A stretch of DNA of 64,000 nucleotides from Mucilaginibacter gossypiicola (GCF_900110105.1 NZ_FOCL01000002.1:372001-436000); one strand, 5' to 3'. Shown: positions 1-8,891, counted from the stretch's first letter. Made by a program: numbers and translations. The notes: generated by a model not told the origin, from the sequence alone.

Positions 1-54
1 AACTGTTTAGGGGGAGAATTTAATTTATCTTTAGCTTAAAATGCTAATGAAATA

Positions 55-495
55 TCATAGTTTACCAAGCTCATCTCCTTGATCTTCCGGAAAATCTACA
101 TAATTAGACAAGTCTTTAATCATTTTTCGTGCAAACACCGCACCCTCGCTATTGCTGGTCGTGATATCATCATCACCTAAATTGGCTTTGTCCCCATAGA
201 TCGCTTTTTTCAATTCCTGCCGCTGATGCAGTTCGTTCATCTTGCCATTCACCTTTTCGACCATCGAATAGTCGGGTGTACCTCGCTGTAGCAGATCAGG
301 AAAGTCTTTATAAGGTGATAGCTTTACATTGATGACTTTTTGCAGCACCTCACCCCACTGAATCACTTCATGTACCGAATACACCGGATTATTCCGGGCC
401 TGCATATCCATCGCCATGGCCAAAAACATTTCAGGCGTGCCTTTCCAGGATGGCCTTAATTTTATGAAACGGAGAATAAAAGACAAGATTCCCAT
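55..495 (-). CDS. hypothetical protein, possibly 5'-truncated
   Basis: I do not recognise this protein. From the ATG at 495 it is 146 aa; the frame stays open up to a stop at 553-555, and a TTG at 540 would give 161 aa. The N-terminus (GILSFILRFIKLRP) is hydrophobic and basic. The rest is soluble and charged, with an acidic stretch (GDDDITTSNSEG) and a C-terminus rich in acidic residues. There is no signal peptide and no catalytic motif that I can name. Because it starts inside what reads like a protein interior and lies beside a regulator and decayed sequence, it may be the tail of a larger gene. Its function is unknown. Confidence 0.4.
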   Translation of the reverse strand: MGILSFILRFIKLRPSWKGTPEMFLAMAMDMQARNNPVYSVHEVIQWGEVLQKVINVKLSPYKDFPDLLQRGTPDYSMVEKVNGKMNELHQRQELKKAIYGDKANLGDDDITTSNSEGAVFARKMIKDLSNYVDFPEDQGDELGKL

Positions 496-713
496 GGCGC
501 GGCTTTTGGCTTTAAACAAATATCCAGAAAAGACCGGCAATTCGAAAGTATATTATGAAAGACCTGGAAGGCACCTATGAAAACAGCTCGATTATCTGGA
601 AATCAGCTTAAAAAGCAAGCTAATTTCCATTAATTCCGCGTTAAGGATCGGCGAGAAAAGCCCGGAGTAAAACGAGGACTTGCAACAAGAGCCTGGCCAA
701 CGGCAACGCCCGA

Positions 714-1007
714 TTATTTCTTTTTTGAGCTATTCCCTTTGAGATCTTTTCTTAGTGGCGAGAACTTCGGAATCTCAATATCAAAATTGAAAACTTGCGA
801 TGGTTGTAATTCGAGGGCTCTGCAAACTTCCATTACATGACTTACGGAAATATTATTTTTTCCACGTACTATTCTATATACCTGACTATAGCTAAAGTTT
901 GTTCGGTCTTGGATATCTTCTAATGTTATTCCTTTGTTTTGAGAGGCAGCCCACAATTTTTCCCTGACTTTACTAAGGGAATCTCTGTCTATATATTGTG
1001 GAGGCAT
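714..1007 (-). CDS. XRE-family helix-turn-helix transcriptional regulator
   Basis: This is a small (97 aa) DNA-binding protein made almost entirely of one Cro/C1-type HTH. Residues about 25-75 carry the pattern ITLEDIQDRTNFSYSQVYRI, then RGKNNISVSHVMEVCRALEL, which is typical of XRE repressors; the C-terminus is basic (NSSKKK). I chose the ATG at 1007; a TTG at 1025 would add six residues. A perfect 22-bp palindrome lies 32-53 bp upstream and is the obvious candidate for its own operator, so negative autoregulation is likely. There is no partner toxin or peptidase beside it, so its regulon cannot be read from context. Confidence 0.8.
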   Translation of the reverse strand: MPPQYIDRDSLSKVREKLWAASQNKGITLEDIQDRTNFSYSQVYRIVRGKNNISVSHVMEVCRALELQPSQVFNFDIEIPKFSPLRKDLKGNSSKKK

Positions 1008-1038
1008 TAAGCAAAGGGAGTGCAAAATGCCATCTTTT

Positions 1039-1060
1039 ATTATTCCAAATTTGGAATAAT
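1039..1060. promoter_or_regulatory. perfect 22-bp palindrome, candidate operator of the XRE gene
   Basis: The two halves, ATTATTCCAAA and TTTGGAATAAT, are exact reverse complements with no spacer. The site lies directly upstream of the minus-strand XRE gene, and such dyads are usual for XRE dimers. That the XRE protein binds it is inferred. Confidence 0.6.
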
Positions 1061-1249
1061 CTGCACTTATAGTTAAGTTTGATTTGGTATGAATTAATTT
1101 TCTTACGCTATTTAAGTAGGTCGAAGTCCATACTGAATTTTATATTATTTATTATTGCAGCTTCTTAGTTGTAAAGAATAAGAGCTGCTAACGAGCCTCG
1201 CCGCGAAATCTGGTAAATTAAGTACGCGATGGTAAGTGTAGTTCCGTAA

Positions 1250-1348
1250 CCCTATATCAATAGGGCCGGAGCTCGCTTATGTCATGTGTACATCCTCGAA
1301 TGAGGACGGCTTACCAGAGCCTCGCGACATGACAGGTGGGTTCCGGCC
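1250..1348. other. strongly folded intergenic segment (nested stem-loops), possible structured RNA
   Basis: The 373-base gap between the XRE gene and the sigma factor contains several perfect complementary arms. A hairpin CCCTAT/ATAGGG lies at 1250-1265. An outer stem pairs GGCCGGA (1264-1270) with TCCGGCC (1342-1348). Inside it TGTCATGT (1280-1287) pairs with ACATGACA (1327-1334). That stem encloses two hairpins, TCCTC-GAAT-GAGGA (1293-1306) and GGCT/AGCC (1308-1321). It ends about 50 bases before the sigma-factor start. It could be a structured leader or ncRNA, or a DNA-level site such as a transposon end. I recognise no known family. Confidence 0.45.
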
Positions 1349-1398
1349 TTATTTGCTTTAACCCGCTGACAGAGGCTTTCATTTTTAAATGTTAGCAC

Positions 1399-1968
1399 AT
1401 GGCGGGCCTCAGTTCACTTACCGATAATGAATTACTCCGACTGCTCGGGCAAGACGACCACAACGCCTATTCCGAAATTTACCACCGTTACTTTCACCTG
1501 ATCTATGTCCATGCTTTCAAAAAAATTCAGGATAGCGAGCAAGCGAAGGACGTAGCCCAGGATGTATTCACCTACCTCTGGTTCAAGCGGGAGAAATCTT
1601 CGGAAATAAAGGATTTAGCAGCCTACTTATTCACTTCCGCCCGCAATAAAATCTTCGACCTTTTTGCTCATGAGCAGGTAGCGCAAAAACATATTGATTC
1701 CCTGCAGGCATTTTATAGTAAAAACCCTATCCATCCGACCGACCATCAAACCCGTGAAAGGGACTTCCAGGCCTATATCGATAAGCAGATCGCGGAGCTG
1801 CCGCCGAAAATGCGCGTGATCTTTGAACTGAGCCGCAAAGAACAACTTTCTTACAAAGAAATTGCGGATCAGCTGGATACAACAGAAAATAATGTATCGA
1901 AGCAAGTGAACAAAGCAGTGAGAGTACTGCGTACTAAATTAGGCTCGTTATTTTCCCTTCTTGTATGA
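1399..1968 (+). CDS. RNA polymerase sigma factor, ECF subfamily
   Basis: This 189-aa protein has both ECF sigma regions. Region 2 is at about residues 25-90 (AYSEIYHRYFHLIYVHAFKK, DVAQDVFTYLWFKR) and region 4 at about 130-180 (LPPKMRVIFELSRKEQLSYK, EIADQLDTTENNVSKQVNKA). It resembles the FecI-like sigma factors that Bacteroidetes use to switch on SusC/SusD loci. Normally the next gene is a FecR anti-sigma factor. Here the next gene is the convergent metal efflux operon, and the only FecR in the window starts at 32339. It is therefore an orphan, or was separated from that locus by the metal island; the second idea is speculative. Confidence 0.9.
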   Translation: MAGLSSLTDNELLRLLGQDDHNAYSEIYHRYFHLIYVHAFKKIQDSEQAKDVAQDVFTYLWFKREKSSEIKDLAAYLFTSARNKIFDLFAHEQVAQKHIDSLQAFYSKNPIHPTDHQTRERDFQAYIDKQIAELPPKMRVIFELSRKEQLSYKEIADQLDTTENNVSKQVNKAVRVLRTKLGSLFSLLV

Positions 1969-1973
1969 AGGGC

Positions 1974-1985
1974 GGCGTTAACGCC
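1974..1985. terminator. palindrome between convergent genes, weak terminator candidate
   Basis: GGCGTTAACGCC is a perfect 12-bp palindrome six bases after the sigma-factor stop and before the convergent efflux operon end. It has no T-run, so a terminator role is uncertain. Confidence 0.25.
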
Positions 1986-2040
1986 CCAATTAAGCACCAA
2001 AAAAGACCCTATCAAGAAGACATGCCGTATCTCTCAGGCG

Positions 2041-3252
2041 TCACATTTGCATTGCAGCCATATTATCGTTGCCGTTCTTAAAGATCATCTCACTGTTCAA
2101 CAGATACGCGCCGTTCGTGACCACGACATCTCCCGCATTTAAACCAGACAGTACCTGTACGTAACTTTGATTTTCAGTACCGGTTATTATCATTTTTGGT
2201 GAAAAGCTACCATCCCTGTTTTTAAGCCACACTTTGCTGCCTTTTCCATCTGTAAGCACAGCGGAGGCTGCTACCGCCAGGGAACGGCTGCCGCCCTTTG
2301 CGATGGAGATATAGGCCAGCATACCGGGCCTGATCAATCCCTGCGGATTCGGAATGCTGATCCTGATCAGGTTTATTTTCGATGCATCCGACAATTCTGG
2401 GTTAATAAACTCCACCTTGCCGGTCAACACCTGCCCGTTCAAGTCAGGAAAAGCCACGCTCACCGGGTCATTTACCTTATAGCCACCGGTCTCACCGGCG
2501 TAAAGCTGGGCTTCCACCCACAAGCTGTTTAATGCCTGCGTTTTCAGGATGGTCATACCCTCGGTGATATAATCACCCTCATGAACCAGGATGTCGCTTA
2601 TCGTCCCGCTTACCTTACTCAATAGCGTTGTGGTGGCTGAAGTCTTTCCCGAAGCCGCCAAGTTTTTGATCTGCGCGGGTGTCAGGCCCCATAATTGCAG
2701 CTTGCTTTCCGCGCTGCTGATCAACTGGTCGTAATCCACGTCGGGATTGTGCAGCACTTTTTGCTGCTGCCTGGCCAATAGGTATTCCTTTTCAGCTTCC
2801 TGTAAGTCTTCGCTGTATAGGGTATAAACCGGCTGTCCCGCAGCGATCTTTACACCTACTGCCCTGATGAATAATTGCTGTATCCGTCCGGCTGTTCTCG
2901 CGCTGAGTTCCGTTGCTTTCGTTTCATCCGTCACGACCGTTCCGGTCAAAGTTCTTTCCAGCCCGGTATAGGCTTCCCGAACCGTATCGGTCTGAATGTT
3001 GGCCAGTTGTAATTGCGTAGCAGTTAGGGTGATCTTATCCGTAGCTTTATCATCACTGCCGGATAATTCCACCTTAATCAGCTTCATACCGCAAATGGGA
3101 CAATTGCCCGGATGCTCTTCATGTATCTGCGGATGCATAGAGCAGGTATAGTAAGCTTTGTTTTGTGTTTGTACTGTCGCTTGCAGAGGTTTTTGCTTAC
3201 AAGCGGCAAAGGCCAGCACTAACAACAATAACCCAATAATGATCTTATTCAT
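2041..3252 (-). CDS. cusB: CusB-like RND efflux periplasmic adaptor with N-terminal heavy-metal-binding domain (second copy)
   Basis: This is a membrane-fusion protein that should link the CusA pump to the CusC outer-membrane channel for Cu+/Ag+ export. The 403-aa product begins with a lipoprotein signal (LAFAAC, Cys18). A heavy-metal-binding domain follows at about 35-58 with the YTCSMHPQ...CPICGM signature. Next come the adaptor core: barrel-sandwich halves (LSARTAGRIQQLFI; VSGTISDILVHEGDYI), a hairpin, and a beta-barrel ending in GLNAGDVVVTNGAYLL. It overlaps the upstream adaptor gene by 8 bp, so the two are translationally coupled. Two different adaptors in one operon may form a mixed hexamer or act successively. 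It is the last gene of the operon. Confidence 0.92.
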   Translation of the reverse strand: MNKIIIGLLLLVLAFAACKQKPLQATVQTQNKAYYTCSMHPQIHEEHPGNCPICGMKLIKVELSGSDDKATDKITLTATQLQLANIQTDTVREAYTGLERTLTGTVVTDETKATELSARTAGRIQQLFIRAVGVKIAAGQPVYTLYSEDLQEAEKEYLLARQQQKVLHNPDVDYDQLISSAESKLQLWGLTPAQIKNLAASGKTSATTTLLSKVSGTISDILVHEGDYITEGMTILKTQALNSLWVEAQLYAGETGGYKVNDPVSVAFPDLNGQVLTGKVEFINPELSDASKINLIRISIPNPQGLIRPGMLAYISIAKGGSRSLAVAASAVLTDGKGSKVWLKNRDGSFSPKMIITGTENQSYVQVLSGLNAGDVVVTNGAYLLNSEMIFKNGNDNMAAMQM

Positions 3253-4510
3253 TTCCTTTCGTTTTAATAAAACTTTCGCTGTCGGTTAAGTATTCTGCGT
3301 GGCTTGCCAGGCTATCCGTTGCAGATAAACCTTTGGTAATTTGGATTTGGCTGCCATTGGTTAAACCGGCGCTGACTTGCCGGGCCTCAAATGCGCCGCC
3401 TTTTTTTAACCAGACGATCTTTGTCCGGCCAAGATCCGTTAGCGCAGACCGGGGAATCCAAAGGCCCTTTGCTTCTCCCGTTTGTATTTCAGCTTTGACC
3501 AGGCTGCCTACTTTCATGCCGTGCTGGTGATTATTCAGATAAACGCGCACCGATAGGGAACGGTCCCCAGCCTGCAATACCGGCTCGATAAAATCGATCT
3601 TGCCGTTCATTTGCATATCCGCATCATCAATCTTAATCGTTACCGGCTGGCCCAGCCTGACGCCATTGACATCAGCTTGCTGGATCTTCAATATGGCCCA
3701 AAGCCGGTGCGGGTCAACTACATTAAACAGGGTCTGGCCTTTTTCGACGTACATGCCCTCTTTAACCGCTAAAGGTTGGTTCCTGCTCAGATCCGGCGGC
3801 ATCTTTGTATCCGCTGCGCCCGGCATCTGGCTATGCGGCATATCATGCACATGGCCTTCGTAAGGACTAAACACCGGCAGGCTATAAAAAGCTTTGCCCG
3901 TCTTCAGCACTTGCGCCACCTGCGTACCTGTCATACCCAATAACAGCAATTTCTGTTTGGCGGAATTGACCAACCCGGTTTCCTGCGGCGAGTTCCTGCT
4001 CACAAAGATCAGATCCTGCTGCGCCGTAACCAGCTCAGGGCTGTAGATATCAAACATGCGCTGGCCGCGGTGGATTTCCTGGAAAGCGTATTTGATATAC
4101 AATTTTTCGATACGGCCCGAAAAACGGGCAGCGATATTGTTAAAGGTACGTGTGTCAAAATCCAGGTAGCCGTTTGCCGAAACGGTTGCCGGTAATGTTT
4201 TTTGTTCAGGTAAGATGGCTTCAACGGTTGAGATCACCGAAGCATTCACCGGCTGTAAGACCGTATGCAGACTAATGCCCGCACCCTCGCTGGCCTGGCC
4301 GTTTTTTTTAACCAGGGTCATTCCACAAATAGGACAATTACCTGGGTGATCTTCCAGTATTTGCGAGTGCATCGGGCAGGTATATTTTGCCGCGCTTTGA
4401 ACCTGTGCGACAGCGGGTTTATTTTTATGATCGGAACAGGCCGTGATCAGCGCTATGCCGAACAACAGGGCCGCTGTTAGTATTTTAATGTTGCTCATTC
4501 TCTTTTTCAT
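3245..4510 (-). CDS. cusB: CusB-like RND efflux periplasmic adaptor with N-terminal heavy-metal-binding domain (first copy)
   Basis: This 421-aa adaptor protein has a lipobox (LITAC, Cys25) and a heavy-metal-binding domain at about 42-66 (YTCPMHSQ...CPICGM). The adaptor core includes FSGRIEKLYI and VEKGQTLFNVVDP. A loop at about 215-245 is rich in His and Met (EGHVHDMPHSQMPG), suggesting periplasmic copper capture. A start four residues later (MSNIKIL) is also possible. It overlaps cusC upstream by 26 bp and the second adaptor downstream by 8 bp. The family passes Cu+/Ag+ to the RND pump; the metal specificity here is inferred from the Met-rich features and from the neighbours. Confidence 0.92.
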   Translation of the reverse strand: MKKRMSNIKILTAALLFGIALITACSDHKNKPAVAQVQSAAKYTCPMHSQILEDHPGNCPICGMTLVKKNGQASEGAGISLHTVLQPVNASVISTVEAILPEQKTLPATVSANGYLDFDTRTFNNIAARFSGRIEKLYIKYAFQEIHRGQRMFDIYSPELVTAQQDLIFVSRNSPQETGLVNSAKQKLLLLGMTGTQVAQVLKTGKAFYSLPVFSPYEGHVHDMPHSQMPGAADTKMPPDLSRNQPLAVKEGMYVEKGQTLFNVVDPHRLWAILKIQQADVNGVRLGQPVTIKIDDADMQMNGKIDFIEPVLQAGDRSLSVRVYLNNHQHGMKVGSLVKAEIQTGEAKGLWIPRSALTDLGRTKIVWLKKGGAFEARQVSAGLTNGSQIQITKGLSATDSLASHAEYLTDSESFIKTKGNE

Positions 4511-5714
4511 AAGCCACCTGTAGGGTTAAAAGTTCCTGTAAACGATCCAAGGCTTCCATCCGGGCTGCCTGTAAATCTTTGATGCCCGTCAATACTGACG
4601 GCAGATCGCCGGTGTTCTGGTCGTAAGCCTGTAAAGCAGATTTATAGCTGTTTTGAAAGGCCGGAATGATGTTTTGCTGATAATTATTGACCTGCCGTTT
4701 CTTGCTGTGCATGTCGGCCCGGATGCCGGCTAAAGCACCTGCTGCCTGGTTCAGCATATCCAGTTTTTTCTGTTGCAGTTCCGCCACCTCGTATTGTATG
4801 CCTTTCAGGTTGGCCTTGTATTCTTTGGAAGACCAGGGAGCAACAGGTATAGTCACCGAAGCCATGAGAATATATTGATTGGCGTTGCCGCCGTAGCTGA
4901 ACATGTGCCCGGCCTGTAAGCCAAAATCCGGCTTACGTTTGCTGTATTCCATTTGGGCATTTAAGGCCTGCAAGTCCAAATTACGGCTGATCGCTTTAAT
5001 GTCGCTGCGGCCAGCGGCAAGGGCAGCCGTATCGGTTAGCGCGCTTTCATAATCTTTCACCGCAACATTGGTATCCACCGCAAAAACGGTAGCCTTGTCG
5101 CGGTTCATCAGGGTATTGAGCAGGATGTTTTTCCGGCTGATCTCGTTATGGAGCTGTTCGCGGGTATTTTCCAATTCAAATAACTCCGCCTTGGCCTTGT
5201 AAATATTGGGCAGCTTTTCCTTGCCATAGGTCAGCCGGATATTCGCGTCCTTGAGCATATATTCCAGTAAGCCCTGCGTGTTTTGCAGCAAGGTCAGTTT
5301 CCTTTCCAGTACCACCCGTTCGTAATAAGCTTGCTTGGCCTGTGCGATCAGCTGATTTTTTAGATAGTTCTTATCCTCAGCGGTTACTTTGGACTGCCCC
5401 TGCATATAAGCTTGTTTGGCTTTCAGCTTGGCGGGGTTGGTAAACATTTGTTCGGCCTGCACCATAAACGCGCCGGTATTGGGGCTTAATTGGTAAGGCG
5501 TCTGGTATTGCCCGGCGCTGATCTTTGGCGCATCCAGGCTTTTTGCGCCGGTCGCATAGGCATCCTGCGCCTGGGCTTTGGCATCATAAGCCTGCAAGGC
5601 CGGGTTGTTGCCCACACGGGCTAAAACGCTGTCTAAGGGTAAACGCTGAGCTTTAGCAGATAAAGCCGCAAAGCAAATAAATGCGGTAAGTATGATTTGA
5701 TCTCTTGTTTTCAT
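4485..5714 (-). CDS. cusC: TolC-family outer-membrane efflux protein (CusC-like)
   Basis: This is the outer-membrane channel of the tripartite metal efflux pump. The 409-aa product starts with a signal peptide cleaved near AKAQ (residue 23). It has the two long helical repeats of the TolC family (for example QLIAQAKQAYYERVVLERKL and LEQ-type helices around QLHNEISRKNILLNTLMNRD). There is no lipobox, unlike E. coli CusC. The start codon overlaps the cusA stop by one base (TAATG), and the gene's end overlaps the first CusB gene by 26 bp, so it is embedded in the operon. It is shorter than proteobacterial CusC but normal for Bacteroidetes members. Confidence 0.9.
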   Translation of the reverse strand: MKTRDQIILTAFICFAALSAKAQRLPLDSVLARVGNNPALQAYDAKAQAQDAYATGAKSLDAPKISAGQYQTPYQLSPNTGAFMVQAEQMFTNPAKLKAKQAYMQGQSKVTAEDKNYLKNQLIAQAKQAYYERVVLERKLTLLQNTQGLLEYMLKDANIRLTYGKEKLPNIYKAKAELFELENTREQLHNEISRKNILLNTLMNRDKATVFAVDTNVAVKDYESALTDTAALAAGRSDIKAISRNLDLQALNAQMEYSKRKPDFGLQAGHMFSYGGNANQYILMASVTIPVAPWSSKEYKANLKGIQYEVAELQQKKLDMLNQAAGALAGIRADMHSKKRQVNNYQQNIIPAFQNSYKSALQAYDQNTGDLPSVLTGIKDLQAARMEALDRLQELLTLQVAYEKENEQH

Positions 5715-7606
5715 TATTCCTTTACCTCCAATATTTCCAGTTTGCCATGTTTCCTGAGTTCGTATTCCTTAACCATTAAAAAGATCAGCGGGGTAACCAG
5801 TAGGATATGGGTGGAAGAAGTTAAAACGCCGCCGATCATCGGCAGCACGATAGGCCGCATCACATCGCTGCCGGTACCAGCTGCCCAAAGCACCGGTACC
5901 AAACCGAACAGGGCCACGCAAACCGTCATCAGCTTTGGCCGCAGTCGTTTGACCGCGCCGTTCATGACGTATTCCCGCAGGTCTTCCCGTGTGATCGTTT
6001 CTTTACTGTTGCCTCTAAGCGCCACCAATTGCTGCATGGCATCGTTCAGGTAAATCACCATCACGATACCGGTTTCAACCGCTATCCCAAACAGAGCGAT
6101 AAAACCCACAGCCACCGCAACTGACAGGTGAACACCGAAGAAATAAACCATATAGGCACCGCCGATCAGCGCAAATGGAATAGAGATCAGGCTGAAGAAT
6201 GCTTCGCGGATAGAGTGAAAAGCAAAATACAAGCAGGCAAAAATGATGATCAATACAATAGGCAATATCAGCTTTAAGGTATGCTCCGCACGTATGAGGT
6301 TCTCGTATTGCCCGCTCCATTCGATATAGTAACCTTTGGGCAAGGTTTTGACCAGCGTATTTAATTTATCCTGTGCCTCTTTAACCGTGCTGCCCAGATC
6401 CCGGTCGCGCACATTAAACAGCACAGTTCCCCGCAATAGCGCGTTTTCCGACTGGATCATGGCCGGACCATCACTGATCCTGATATCCGCCACTGATGAT
6501 AAAGGAATCGGTCCGTTATTTGGCGTTTGCACTAAGGTACGCTTGATCGCTTCCAGGTTATTGCGGCAATCCTGCGCCAAACGCGCGTTAACGCTGAACC
6601 GCTGCCTGCCCTCGACCGTAGTGGTTAAATTCATACCGCCCAACGCACTTTCTACGACCTCGTTCACCTCATCCACGCTCAAACCGTAGCGGCCTATGGC
6701 ATCCTTATTCACCTGAATATCCAGGTATTTGCCGCCGGTGATCGGGTCAACATACAGATCCTTTACACCATTTAACCCGGTCAACGCCTGCTTCATCCGG
6801 TTGGAAAGCGCATTGATCGTGTCTAAATTCTGGCCGTAAACTTTCAGCCCCACATCGGTACGGATGCCGGTGGAAAGCATATTGATGCGATTGATGATGG
6901 GCTGCGTCCAGCCGTTCACTACGCCGGGTATTTGCAGCTTGGCATTCAGCTCATTGATGATATCCTCTTTTTTTAAGCCCTTGCGCCATTGATCTTTGGG
7001 CTTTAACAGGATGATCGTTTCGGTCATGCTGATGGGTGAATTGTCGGTAGCGGTATTGGCACGCCCGGCCTTGCCTAATACATTGGCCACTTCGGGTACG
7101 CTTTTAATGATCTTATCCTGAACCTGCAGCAACTGCTTGGCTTCGGCATTAGAAACATCCGGTTGGGTGACCGGCATAAACAGGATCGTGCCCTCGTCCA
7201 ACGGCGGCATAAATTCGCTGCCTAAAGAAAGCATCAGCGGTATGCTGATGAGCAAAGCGACGATATTGATCGCCAGCGTGGTTTTACGCCAGGTAACACA
7301 CCAATTAAGTATCGGGCGATAAATTCTTTCCAGCCCCCGGTTCAGCGGATTATGGTCGTCCGTTCTTAGCTTCCCTTTCAGGAAAAAGGAGATCAGCACG
7401 GGCGCTAAGGTTACCGCCAATATCGCGTCTATGGCCAGTATAAACGTTTTTGTCCAGGCTAATGGGCCGAACAATTTGCCCTCTTGCCCTTCCAACAGGA
7501 ATACCGGCAGGAAAGAGGCAACGATGATCAGCGTGGAGAAGAACACGCCACGGCCAACCTGCTTGCAGGATGCTTCTATAATTTTTATTCTTTCTATCGT
7601 GGTCAT
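5714..7606 (-). CDS. cusA: CusA/CzcA-family RND pump, C-terminal part (split gene)
   Basis: This 630-aa product matches the second part of a CusA heavy-metal RND transporter, from just before TM5 to the C-terminus. It carries VGRGVFFSTLIIVASFLPVF, LEGQEGKLFGPLAWTKTF, a second porter domain, and TM8-12 with the relay acid in FGIAVETGIVMVIYL. Methionines equivalent to E. coli CusA M573 (ILFMPVTQ) and M623 (INMLSTGI) are present, while the M672 position reads YGLSV. This supports a monovalent Cu/Ag pump rather than CzcA. The ATG lies in an ATGA overlap with the N-terminal ORF, in the -1 frame. It could be made by re-initiation, or the split may be a frameshift mutation or sequencing error. Together the two parts have the normal length of about 1050 aa. 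Confidence 0.9.
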   Translation of the reverse strand: MTTIERIKIIEASCKQVGRGVFFSTLIIVASFLPVFLLEGQEGKLFGPLAWTKTFILAIDAILAVTLAPVLISFFLKGKLRTDDHNPLNRGLERIYRPILNWCVTWRKTTLAINIVALLISIPLMLSLGSEFMPPLDEGTILFMPVTQPDVSNAEAKQLLQVQDKIIKSVPEVANVLGKAGRANTATDNSPISMTETIILLKPKDQWRKGLKKEDIINELNAKLQIPGVVNGWTQPIINRINMLSTGIRTDVGLKVYGQNLDTINALSNRMKQALTGLNGVKDLYVDPITGGKYLDIQVNKDAIGRYGLSVDEVNEVVESALGGMNLTTTVEGRQRFSVNARLAQDCRNNLEAIKRTLVQTPNNGPIPLSSVADIRISDGPAMIQSENALLRGTVLFNVRDRDLGSTVKEAQDKLNTLVKTLPKGYYIEWSGQYENLIRAEHTLKLILPIVLIIIFACLYFAFHSIREAFFSLISIPFALIGGAYMVYFFGVHLSVAVAVGFIALFGIAVETGIVMVIYLNDAMQQLVALRGNSKETITREDLREYVMNGAVKRLRPKLMTVCVALFGLVPVLWAAGTGSDVMRPIVLPMIGGVLTSSTHILLVTPLIFLMVKEYELRKHGKLEILEVKE

Positions 7607-8877
7607 GACTTTTCTTTTTGTTGTGCGATGGATAAATTCCGGTGTGAGTTTTCCACCATGACGATACCATTATCTACGATCACCCCGATAGCTAGCGCAA
7701 TGCCTGTTAAGGACATAATATTGGATGATATACCAAATGCATTTAATAGGATAAAGCTGGCGGCTATGGTAATGGGAATTTGGATAATGATGCTTAACGC
7801 GCTGCGCCAGCTAAAAAGGAACAGGATAACAATGATGGAAACCGTGATCATTTCCTCGATCAGCGTATGCTTTACGGAGTTCACCGCGTTCTCGATCAGC
7901 TCGCTGCGGTCATAGGCAATATTGAAGCTAACCCCGGCAGGTAATCCCTTTTTAATATCGGCCATTTTATCCTTAACCGCATGGATCACCTTATCCGCGT
8001 TTTCGCCATAGCGCATCACCACGATACCGCCAACGGCCTCGCCATTGCCGTTCCGGTCAAAGATGCCCAGGCGCTCATCGCCGCCCATTTGTACGGTAGC
8101 CACGTCCTTTATCCTCACCGGGTTGGTATTAATCACGCCAACCGGGATGTTTTCTACATCCGTTAAGCTTTTGATATAACCAAGACCACGAACAATATAA
8201 CCGGTGCCGTTCATTTCAAACTTACGTCCGCCTACATCATTGTTATTGCTTTTGATAGATTTAAGTACCTGTGACAAGGAAATATTATAGTAGTTCAATT
8301 TATGCGGGTCGATGGTAACCTGGTATTGTTTTTCAAAGCCGCCGAAGGAAGCAACCTCGCTTACGCCCGGCACGGTTTGCAAACCCAGCTTCACATACCA
8401 ATCCTGTAAAGCCCTTTGTTCACCCAGGTTCATGCCTTTCGCATCCAAAGTGTACCAAAGAATATGGCCGACACCTGTACCATCAGGCCCCAATGTTGGT
8501 GTAATACCCGGCGGCAATAAACGCTGCGCATAATTCAGCCGTTCCAATACCCGGCTCCTTGCCCAATACACATCGGCTTTATCTTCAAATACGATATACA
8601 CAAAGCTCATCCCGAACATGGAAGTTGCGCGGATGGCCTTTACTTTGGGAATGCCTTGCAGGTTGCTCACCAGCGGGTAAGTCACCTGGTCTTCCATGAT
8701 CTGAGGGCTGCGCCCTTGCCATTCGGTAAATACGATCACCTGATTATCCGACAGGTCGGGTATGGCATCAATAGGGTTGTCTTTAACCGCGTAGGCTCCC
8801 CATGCAAAAAGGGCAACCGCGATCAGCAGAACGATATACCTATTTTTTAAAGACAGGGTAATCAATTGGTTAATCAT
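7603..8877 (-). CDS. cusA: CusA/CzcA-family RND pump, N-terminal part (split gene)
   Basis: This 424-aa product holds TM1, the first porter subdomains and TM2-4 of a CusA-type pump. Landmarks are NPIDAIPDLSDNQVIV, WQGRSPQIMEDQVTYPL, GPDGTGVGHILWYTL and the TM4 relay motif GVIVDNGIVMVEN. It stops shortly after TM4 at QQKEKS. I start it at the ATG at 8877 (MINQLITLSLKNRYIVLL); an in-frame ATG at 8913 would place the intergenic hairpin inside the gene. The stop overlaps the start of the C-terminal ORF (ATGA), after an A-rich tract (AACAAAAAGAAAAG), which is an easy place for a one-base slip. Function needs both halves in the inner membrane. Confidence 0.9.
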   Translation of the reverse strand: MINQLITLSLKNRYIVLLIAVALFAWGAYAVKDNPIDAIPDLSDNQVIVFTEWQGRSPQIMEDQVTYPLVSNLQGIPKVKAIRATSMFGMSFVYIVFEDKADVYWARSRVLERLNYAQRLLPPGITPTLGPDGTGVGHILWYTLDAKGMNLGEQRALQDWYVKLGLQTVPGVSEVASFGGFEKQYQVTIDPHKLNYYNISLSQVLKSIKSNNNDVGGRKFEMNGTGYIVRGLGYIKSLTDVENIPVGVINTNPVRIKDVATVQMGGDERLGIFDRNGNGEAVGGIVVMRYGENADKVIHAVKDKMADIKKGLPAGVSFNIAYDRSELIENAVNSVKHTLIEEMITVSIIVILFLFSWRSALSIIIQIPITIAASFILLNAFGISSNIMSLTGIALAIGVIVDNGIVMVENSHRNLSIAQQKEKS

Positions 8878-8891
8878 CTTAATTGCTTTAA

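Noticed and set aside
7350..7670. 106-aa reading frame across the cusA junction as a real gene
   Set aside because: It runs in the third frame over conserved CusA sequence on the same strand and has no protein-like features.
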